A stretch of 64,000 bases of DNA from Alentia gelatinosa (taxonomy: Eukaryota; Annelida; Polychaeta; Phyllodocida; Polynoidae). The stretch lies in contig OX465592.1 of NCBI GenBank assembly GCA_950022655.1, positions 5,415,544 through 5,479,543 of the forward strand, in the 5' to 3' direction. Below the pieces are notes generated by a model. That model was not told where the DNA came from, did no database searches, and was given only the letters and a program-made list of their open reading frames with translations. A program made the translations under genes and the position numbers. Of this stretch, positions 56,258 through 64,000 are shown piece by piece; the stretch's first letter is position 1, and every line of letters starts with the position of its first letter.

Positions 56258-56860
56258 TGGCCCACACCTTGGCTTCATCCAACCGGACCAAACTCTTGAA
56301 CACGCAGTGGCCAGTGATCGCCATGCGCAACCAACCCAACTTAAGAAACCTCCTTGTAAGGGCTAAACTAGACTATCACCCAGAAGGGACCCACAAACAC
56401 CTGTCGGCCCGTATGGGCTGCACGTACAATGTCTGCACTTGGACGGACTGCAGGTATTGCACCAGACTTGATACTAGCGGACACATACTCTCCCACACAA
56501 CGAGACGCACATACGCCTCCAAACACAACATCTCCTGTCAGAGTTGCAATCTCATATATTGCATCACCTGCAACAGGTGCGGCCTACAATACGTGGGCCA
56601 AACAAGCGCCGGTTAATGGACCACTACCAGGACCATTTCCATAAAGTGACCCACAGTCGCTTAGACACGGACATGGGTCTCCATTTCAACTCCCAGGGCC
56701 ACATGGGCCTCTCCGACATAAAAATCCACATAGTAGACTTTATTCACTCACCCAGAAAATCCAAGGGCCACTTACCTGCGGAATAAACTGGAAAATGTCT
56801 GGATTCACCGCCTTCGGACGGTGATCCCAGAAGGCCTCAATCTAATAGAAACTCCAGTCT
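56258..56860 (+). pseudogene. Penelope-like element, right copy, GIY-YIG endonuclease part
   Basis: Continues the element after the insertion with PEGTHKHLSARMGCTYNVC, then Cys-rich CRYC and CQSC, and LIYCITCNRCGLQYVGQT, the start of a GIY-YIG nuclease domain. The frame then breaks at QTSAG, with the rest (HYQDHFHKVTHSRLD) in another frame. The same break is in the left copy. The element end is about 56860. Confidence 0.82.
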
Positions 56861-56992
56861 TACTATTAATAGAAATAGGACATTGGCAAAGCCAAATATG
56901 GACGTGTATTTATATTTAGTGAACCAAAACATACCCTGGCCACCCCTGTGTCAACGCTCGGGGGCCTGCATTTTAGTTTAGGAAGAATGTGT

Positions 56993-57019
<27 letters not shown>

Positions 57020-57023
<4 letters not shown>

Positions 57024-57650
57024 GGTGAGTGGTGTGGTATAGGTATGAGTGGGAGGTGTGGTAGGTGGTATAGGTGTGAGTGAGAGGTGTGGTAGGTGGT
57101 ATAGGTGTGGGTGGGAGGTGTGGTAGGTGGTATAAGTGTGAGTAGGAGGTGTGGTAGGTGGTATAGGTGTGGGTGGGAGGTGTGGTAGGTGGTATAGGTG
57201 TGGGTGGGAGGTGTGGTAGGTGGTATAGGTGTGGGTGGGAGGTGTGGTAGGTGGTATAAGTGTGAGTAGGAGGTGTGGTAGGTGGTATGGGTGTGGGTGG
57301 GAGGTGTGGTTGGTGATATAGGTGTGAGTAGGAGGTGTGGTAGGTAATATAGGTGAGTAGGAGGTGTGGTAGGTGGTATAGGTGTGGGTGGGAGGTGTGG
57401 TAGGTGGTATAAGTGTGAGTAGGAGGTGTGGTAGGTGGTATAGGTGTGGGTGGGAGGTGTTGGGTGGTATAGGTGTGAGTGGGAGGTGTGGTAGGTGGTA
57501 TAAGTATGAGTAGGAGGTGTGGTAGGTGGTATAGGTGAGTAGGAGGTGTGGTAGGTGGTATAGGTGTGGGTGGGAGGTGTGGTAGGTGATATAGGTGAGT
57601 AGGAGGTGTGGTGGGTGGTATAGGTATGGATGGGAGGTGTGGGTTGGGGA
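57020..57650. repeat. 31-bp GT-rich minisatellite
   Basis: About 20 units of GGTGTGGTAGGTGGTATAGG plus GTGTGGGTGGGA or GTGAGTAGGA variants. Related in composition to the array at 47031-52780. Confidence 0.92.
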
Positions 57651-57670
57651 TTTGCAGTTGAGTCGTGTAT

Positions 57671-57823
57671 CAGGGATGTCAGTTTTCCGTGTTTCCACGG
57701 AAATCCGTGTTTTCATTTTTAGAATATGAAATTATTTTTCATTGTGTGAAATGAACATAACAACTGCTGAATTGCCATAAATAATATTTCCGTGTTTTTT
57801 TCTAACCCCAACTGGCATCCCTG
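57671..57823. mobile_element. TIR element, CAGGGATG family
   Basis: CAGGGATGTCAGTT and inverse AACTGGCATCCCTG, with GTGTAT directly flanking both sides as a probable target duplication. Confidence 0.82.
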
Positions 57824-57829
57824 GTGTAT

Positions 57830-58905
57830 GAAGGGGTTACTATTGTCTGGGGTGTAGTTTTATTAAGTGATCATCATCAATTTAATGATGAGTTAATTGC
57901 TGTTTTCACTGTCCTGTCTGTTTTATGTCCTTTCTTTTTGTGAACCGCCATCCTGTCTTCATCGGCATCGTTGACTGAATACACGAACAAACTAAGGTAG
58001 AAAATTAGGGAGGAACATAATAAAGGTGGTTTATACTAGACTGGAATTGGGTCTGCTGGGGTGGACAGCTATACGGGGAGGTATTTCTAAAATTAAGAGC
58101 GATATTGACTGAACGATTACGATTAGGACTAACCTCAGGCGATAGTGACCACGATCGAAGTTTCAGTGCGTTTTTTAAATGTGGTTCACATAATTCCATG
58201 ATACATTTAGCAGTTTTCATTATTTATTTTTTCCCCTTATTAATGCAAGACGTTTTGTTATAAAGGACCAGCAACATCTATAGCAACGGACCTAAAAAGG
58301 AGTCAAACTTGTGACCTTTCAAAAGAACTAAAATATTTTCCTGATCGTGTTGTAAGACCGTCCAACACGATCCTGAGTCAGTCTCAAAAGGACGTAACTT
58401 GCCTACCGAGACGTAAAACTACACAAACAAACAAACACACAGTAAGACCGTCCTCCATAAAGACGGATCACTTTAGGTAACGAGAATGCAACAAAGACTA
58501 CGATAAGATCAATTATTTTATCCGTCTTAGTTTTAAAACACCTCCCAAGTGTTTCCGTTCAACGCCACCTCACCGTGTGTTTCTTACTTAAGCAGCTACG
58601 TAATTCACGTGGCTTCGCCTTGTGCGTTACTATGCTATTCAAACTCGTTGAGCCACTGCGCAACCCTATCAGTAGGAGACATTGTGGTGGCGGAATCAGC
58701 AGTTTAGACGACAGCAGATTGAGGGTAGGATTAGTGAGAGGCTCCGCATGAGGCGAGAAGCGCAGACTAAACACCACACATCATTACTCAGGTATTTTTA
58801 TTGGATTGGAGCTTGGCATAGTAATTTCACGAGGTGAAGCCGAGAGTCCAGAGCCAAAACTCCAGGAGTGGAACGTGACAGCCAAGATTAAAACGAATCA
58901 GGTTT
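57830..58905. other. no gene recognised
   Basis: AT-rich intergenic sequence. A fragment near 58590-58650 (TTCACGTGGCTTCGCCTTGT) resembles the centre of the snap-back at 15536-15659. Confidence 0.35.
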
Positions 58906-58909
58906 TGAT

Positions 58910-59060
58910 TTTATCCTACCCCGTCTCCTCGATTTTGGAATATTACGTAATAACCATTCTGTATGCCACTAGTGGCATATAAAACTCTGTATGCCAGTCA
59001 GAGTGGCATACGGAAACCCAATGTTAACCTTATGGGATTTTATATTAGGGGTAGGATAAA
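58910..59060. mobile_element. short TIR element, TTTATCCTACCCC family
   Basis: Starts TTTATCCTACCCCGTCTCC and ends TATTAGGGGTAGGATAAA. A tandem-like ATGCCACTAGTGGCAT palindrome lies near its centre. Confidence 0.8.
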
Positions 59061-59392
59061 GGATACAGCCAGGTTATCCCTCTGCTTCAGCTTATAAATA
59101 CGGGTTTCTAATGCATTTGCAATAGATACACCAAAGTATGTCTGATTGAACAAATTGGACGTTAAACTAGATACACAAACAAACAGTATACGGCATGGGT
59201 ATGTAATAAAAACATTTATCTGTGAATTTCTAACTGACAGACACAGTGAGATGTTGATGGTGCTGACCTCAGCACCTTTTGACTCATGGCTTAATGGCTT
59301 CAAACATCCGTATTTTATTAGTTGTCTGTGGAGTTCCCACTCGATCAGAACAACAAAAACACGACCGTCTGCGGTACCACGCACTGCACGCC

Positions 59393-60640
59393 GATAAACA
59401 AACCACAAACAATCCGGGAGCTCCTTTGCCAATATCACAGTGAATAGTACGCAGATGAATGGATAGTTTTCATGCAGCATGTTGGAAGTCTATATTTGAG
59501 CACTCTAACCTCTAGTTGATGTATATATAGCACATGCAAGCACGCTCTAACAAACCACAAACAAGCAGCGTGCTCATTTTGTTATCAGTCTGCATACCAT
59601 GCACCAATAAACAAACCACAAACAAGTGACAGGCTTATTTCCTCATCAGTCTGCGTACCACGCACCAATTAACAAACCATGAACAAGTGACAGGATAATT
59701 TCCTCATCAATGCTAGTACCATGCACTGACGAACAAACCACAAACAAGTGACAGCCTCATTTCCTTATCAGTGTGAGTACCACACACTGCACGCCGATAA
59801 ACGATAAACAAGCAGCGGCCTCATTTCCTCATCAGTCTGCGTACCACGCACCGATAAACAAGCCACTAACAAGTGACGGGCTCATTTCCGCATCAATGTG
59901 AGGACTGTGCACTGGATGCCAATAACAATGCACGAACAAGCAGCCGGCTCATTTCCTCATCAGTCTGCGTACCACACACCGATAAACAAACCACAAACAA
60001 GTGACGGGATAATTTCCTCATCAGTATGCGTACCACACACCGATAAACAAACCACAAACAAGTGACGGGCTCATTTCCTCATCAGTCTGCGTACCACGCA
60101 CCTATAAACAAACCATGACCAAGTGACGGGCTCATTTCCTCATCAGTCTGCGTACCACACACCGATAAACAAACCACAAACAAGTGACGGGCTCATTTCC
60201 TCATCAATGTGAGGACTGTGCACTGGATGCCAATAACAATGCACGAACAAGCAGCCGGCTCATTTCCTCATCAGTCTGCGTACCACACACCGATAAACAA
60301 ACCACAAACAAGTGATGGGATAATTTCCACATCAGTATGCGTACCACGCACCTATAAACAAACCATGAACAAGTGACGGGATAATTTCCACATCAGTATG
60401 CATACCACGCACCAATAAACAAACCATGACCAAGTGACAGGCTCATTTCCACATCAATGTGATACCACTCACCGATAAACAAACCACAAACAAGTGACGG
60501 TATAATTTCCTCATCAATGCTAGTACCACGCACCGATAAACAAACCACAAACAAGTGACGGGATAATTTCCTCATCAATGCTAGTACCACGCACCGATAA
60601 ACAAACCACAAACAAGTTATGGGCTCATTTCCGCATCAGC
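59393..60640. repeat. about 62-bp minisatellite, 17-18 units
   Basis: Unit of the form ACCGATAAACAAACCACAAA, CAAGTGACGGGCTCATTTCC, TCATCAGTCTGCGTACCACG. Variants alternate GGGCTCATT and GGGATAATT. Confidence 0.93.
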
Positions 60641-60950
60641 GAAAGATAAAACAACGACCGATAATCTCCGGGTCTATTATCGTTGCTGCTCACCGCTGTT
60701 TTAAGGGCATAGTTGACGTTTTATCTGTTTAGAGACTCGGGAGGTGGATGGGAGTGCTGGATATTAGCAGATGCGTCCTGTGAGCAGGTTAAATTTAACT
60801 CCAGCCTCCTGTAAATAGCAAGTCGGTGTCGGTGAAGGTGAACTGTCTGCGAGCTCTGAGGAGTCACACGTACCTCGTTAGTCCCCACCTTCAGACACAC
60901 GAGGAAGCCGCCAGTTCCTGCCATACCTCCTACCAGTGTACTTTAAATAG

Positions 60951-61079
60951 ACAATAAACGATCGTTTTGTGGACAGGCGGCATCGTAATACAATCGCTAG
61001 CGCTTGTGCATTACAACTCGTATACCGCTCGAGGTTTAAGGCCGCTTGTACACAAAACAATTATCGTTTGTTAATTGTA
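60951..61079. mobile_element. snap-back palindrome
   Basis: ACAATAAACGATCGTTTTGT arms with inverse ending AATTATCGTTTGTTAATTGT; centre CGCTAGCGC. Confidence 0.75.
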
Positions 61080-61186
61080 TTTATTATCCATCCATTTGAA
61101 TAGATTAACCCAGTTATTGCCATCGTGTAATTGTAATCGTGGTTTACTGAGTCCCCATACATTTTTAATGGGGACTTTATATACGA

Positions 61187-61350
61187 TGGATGATAAAAAC
61201 GATGGTTTTGTGGATAGGCGGCCATAGACCAGGAGAGGTTGACGCATAGTAATACACAAGCGCTAGCGAGTGTATTACCACATCAACCTCGAGTGGTTTA
61301 CAGAGCCGCCTGTCCACATAACCATCGTTTGTTGTATTTATTATCCATCA
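61187..61350. mobile_element. snap-back palindrome
   Basis: TGGATGATAAAAACGATGGT pairs with ACCATCGTTTGTT...TTATCCATCA; centre AAGCGCTAGCGAGTG. Same family as 60951-61079. Confidence 0.78.
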
Positions 61351-61430
61351 GTTCGAATAAATCAAACCCAGTAATTGCCATATTAAAGGGTATAACAATA
61401 GGAACTATTTCTTTGCTCTATAGCAAAAGG

Positions 61431-61965
61431 GACTATTTTTCCCGTATACCATGACTTTGGGGCCGTATACCACAGATTTGAATCTGTATACCACAGGCGT
61501 GGTATATGACACGTTTTAGATAATGGGTCGTGGTTTACTGAGTCCCCATACATTTTCAATGGGGTCTTTGTATACGATGGATATTAAAAGCCCTGGCTCC
61601 ACTGATACGACGGGATCGTCTCACACGTTTTATGGGCCCATGGATGGTCGATTGGCGGTATTTCATTGAGGCCCGTTTCAATTGGCCGACGAAAACGGTG
61701 TAGCCTCTTTCCATTGGGCATCCACTTTTCTCCTTCACCCCCAGCAGTGGTAGATTTACTGCTATATCAAAGGCCAATCCTTCTCATACCATGTCTATGT
61801 GGTGTGGGAAGTAAAAGAACTCTCACCTCGGTAAATGTGTAGGGGTGAGGTTTCTTCCTAAATTCATTTCATAGATTCCATCACCACCCGTGTGGTGTAA
61901 AAGAACCTTGAGAAGGTCTGATAAAGACCTATAATGGTTAACTGGACGTTAAATCAAACCAAACA
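61431..61965. repeat. 535-bp duplicated block, copy 1
   Basis: Starts GGACTATTTTTCCCGTATAC and contains GGCCCGTTTCAATTGGCCGA. It ends GGTTAACTGGACGTTAAATC, a tail typical of tRNA-derived or other SINE-like repeats. Near-identical to 62815-63349 except in the last 60 bp. Confidence 0.88.
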
Positions 61966-62782
61966 AAACCATTGGGCATCACCGATCTACAGTCAGGAAC
62001 CACCAACGGACCTTTATTACTGCTGAGGCACAATAAAATAGTTTTGACTGACAATTAAAGTCATGTCTATGGGGCATTTAGAAATTAAGATGAGGGAGTA
62101 GGCTGCTGATGGAAGCAAATATAGTCATTAGAGAAATTATACACTTGAAGAAGGCCAAAATTGGCCGAAACATTATGTCAAAACTTATACATGTATAAGT
62201 AGCAAGTATCATTAAATACCACCTTCAATTTAAAATCAGGAGTTGTTGGTTTGGTGATATGATATATACAAATTATACATATGTGAGCCTTAATGAGGGG
62301 AGTTGTGGGAAATCGTAATTAGCACAGATTCTACTAATTATCCACTCCCAACAAGTGTGCAATTCACGAATTATCCAATCAACAAAGTCACTCATCCATG
62401 ACATAAGTGGTAGTATGATTGTATATTAATTCCTATGTAGAAGAGTACATTTAGTTCAGCAATAATTGTGGTTTTCAATCTGGTAAGACAATTAGGGTCA
62501 GACAAGCCAAGCTGAGAGTGTGAGTCTGTGTGCCGATTTGTGTAGCTGATTTAAAGCAGGATTCACACGGAGGGATCCATGCACATCACAGGGTGTTTGT
62601 CTGAGACAACTCTGCTGAGATTCTGTACTCGAACACAAGCTCCTCGTGGGGCCTCATTTCCCTGAAACAATGTTCTGCTGGGGTGGATAGCAATTATCAA
62701 TCTGTTCACCCTCTTGGTCGCCTCACCTCCTCGTGATGCAGACCGGATATGCTTGCATGCAAGCATAACAAAAGCGACCGGG

Positions 62783-63349
62783 GTGGGGAGTTATCTCTGT
62801 GGTAAAGAGCACTGGACTATTTTTCCCGTATACCATGACTTTGGGGCCGTATACCACAGATTTGAATCTGTATACCACAGGCGTGGTATATGACACGTTT
62901 TAGATAATGGGTCGTGGTTTACTGAGTCCCCATACATTTTCAATGGGGTCTTTGTATACGATGGATATTAAAAGCCCTGGCTCCACTGATACGACGGGAT
63001 CGTCTCACACGTTTTATGGGCCCATGGATGGTCGATTGGCGGTATTTCATTGAGGCCCGTTTCAATTGGCCGACGAAAACGGTGTAGCCTCTTTCCATTG
63101 GGCATCCACTTTTCTCCTTCACCCCCAGCAGTGGTAGATTTACTGCTATATCAAAGGCCAATCCTTCTCATACCATGTCTATGTGGTGTGGGAAGTAAAA
63201 GAACTCTCACCTCGGTAAATGTGTAGGGGTGAGGTTTCTTCCTAAATTCATTTCATAGATTCCATCACCACCCGTGTGGTGTAAAAGAACCTTGAGAAAG
63301 TCTGGTGAGAACCTGCAATGGTTAACTGGATGTTAAATCAAACCCACAA
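62783..63349. repeat. 535-bp duplicated block, copy 2, with tRNA-like head
   Basis: The block itself is 62815-63349. It is directly preceded by GAGTTATCTCTGTGGTAAAG, AGCACTGGACT, which resembles a tRNA D-arm (A-box region), as in SINE heads. No complete tRNA fold is present. Confidence 0.75.
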
Positions 63350-63814
63350 ACCCTGAAACAATGTTTACCCCTGCAGCTGTCGGCGACGATTAGGCCTACC
63401 CCTAACGAAGTTCAAAATCTCAAGAGATTTTTGTTCTAAATATGTTTAAAATTCATAGGGCCATTTGGGGCAAATATAAACACTGCCGATTCGCTGACTA
63501 AATCCCCAACCTAGTCAATAGCAAGCAGGATCACATGTTTTTCACACCTTCACCTCAAGGGCACTTGAGTTCCAGGGTGATTGCTCACAGGGACTTTGTC
63601 TGAGTTTATACATGTACCACGTGTGTCCTTCCATGTGAATCAAATTCGCCATTTCCCCTTGAGACTGGCAAAAACAAAAACCTATATGATAGATTTTTGT
63701 ACCAGAGTAGAACTGTCTGAGACTGGGGTATTGCGGATTGCGGTACATGTAAAAAGTGTAAACACTGGAGGGAATTATTGGGTTGATGACTATTGCGGCT
63801 TATATTACGTAATA

Positions 63815-64000
63815 GAGCATCACTTGACGACTATTAACTAGACGATCTACAGTCGTCACGTTTTAGTCGTCTAGTGTAAATGCCGGGTTAGAGCACCACT
63901 TGACAACTATTGGCTAGACGATCTACAGTCGTCACGTTTTAGCCGTCTAGTGTAAATCCCGGGTTAGAGCACCACCTGATGACTATTAACTAGATGATCT
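63815..64000. repeat. 76-bp tandem array running off the window
   Basis: Two full units and a third partial unit start GAGCAYCACYTGA. Each includes CTAGACGATCTACAGTCGTC and the inverse GTCGTCTAG, so each unit can form a hairpin. Confidence 0.88.

Noticed and set aside
59040..59480. 146-codon minus-strand frame
   Set aside because: Overlaps a TIR element end and repeat sequence, has no recognisable domain and no splice or promoter context.
59393..60640. Regular repeats that might suggest a CRISPR array
   Set aside because: The whole 62-bp unit repeats, with no unique spacers, in eukaryotic DNA.
62783..62815. Possible tRNA gene
   Set aside because: Only a D-arm-like stretch is present; no anticodon or T arm follows, so it is more likely a SINE head.

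Overview
This is eukaryotic, intron-rich and extremely repeat-rich DNA, most likely from an invertebrate animal. The evidence is a split THAP zinc-finger gene, an atypical homeobox gene, a Penelope-like retroelement with a GIY-YIG domain, a LINE fragment, TTAGGG-like arrays and many short inverted-repeat elements. A marine lophotrochozoan such as a mollusc would fit, but that is inference. There is no sign of bacterial gene organisation.

The left part holds two divergently transcribed genes. On the minus strand (3555-6050) two coding exons with matching splice phase give a homeodomain protein of about 666 aa, with an unusual two-residue insertion in the homeodomain. On the plus strand (9713-27539) nine coding exons, joined through GT/AG sites whose phases all agree, give a THAP-domain protein of 578 aa (inferred DNA-binding). 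Four separate tandem arrays in this gene are built from its own exon sequence: upstream of coding exons 4 and 5, inside exon 6, and over the stop codon of exon 9.

The introns and the rest of the window are a mosaic of mobile DNA. It includes five copies, all in one orientation, of an element carrying a 240-500 bp (CCCT)n tract, and at least a dozen snap-back palindromes of about 110-170 bp. There are also several families with recognisable terminal inverted repeats (TIRs), and a dead LINE reverse transcriptase fragment at 14831-15480.

From 28 kb to the right end I find no convincing host gene. Notable structures are a cluster of CRE-like TGACGTCA sites (31.65-31.83 kb), three elements with GGGCCC-type TIRs, and a near-perfect 1,772-bp triplication with elements nested inside a GT-rich minisatellite (47.2-52.5 kb). 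A head-to-head inverted pair of Penelope-like copies (53.6-56.9 kb) follows, one copy split by a DNA element whose empty site survives in the other. Beyond that lie a 62-bp minisatellite (59.4-60.6 kb), a duplicated 535-bp block and a 76-bp array running off the end. All gene models are read by eye; no similarity search or transcript data was available.
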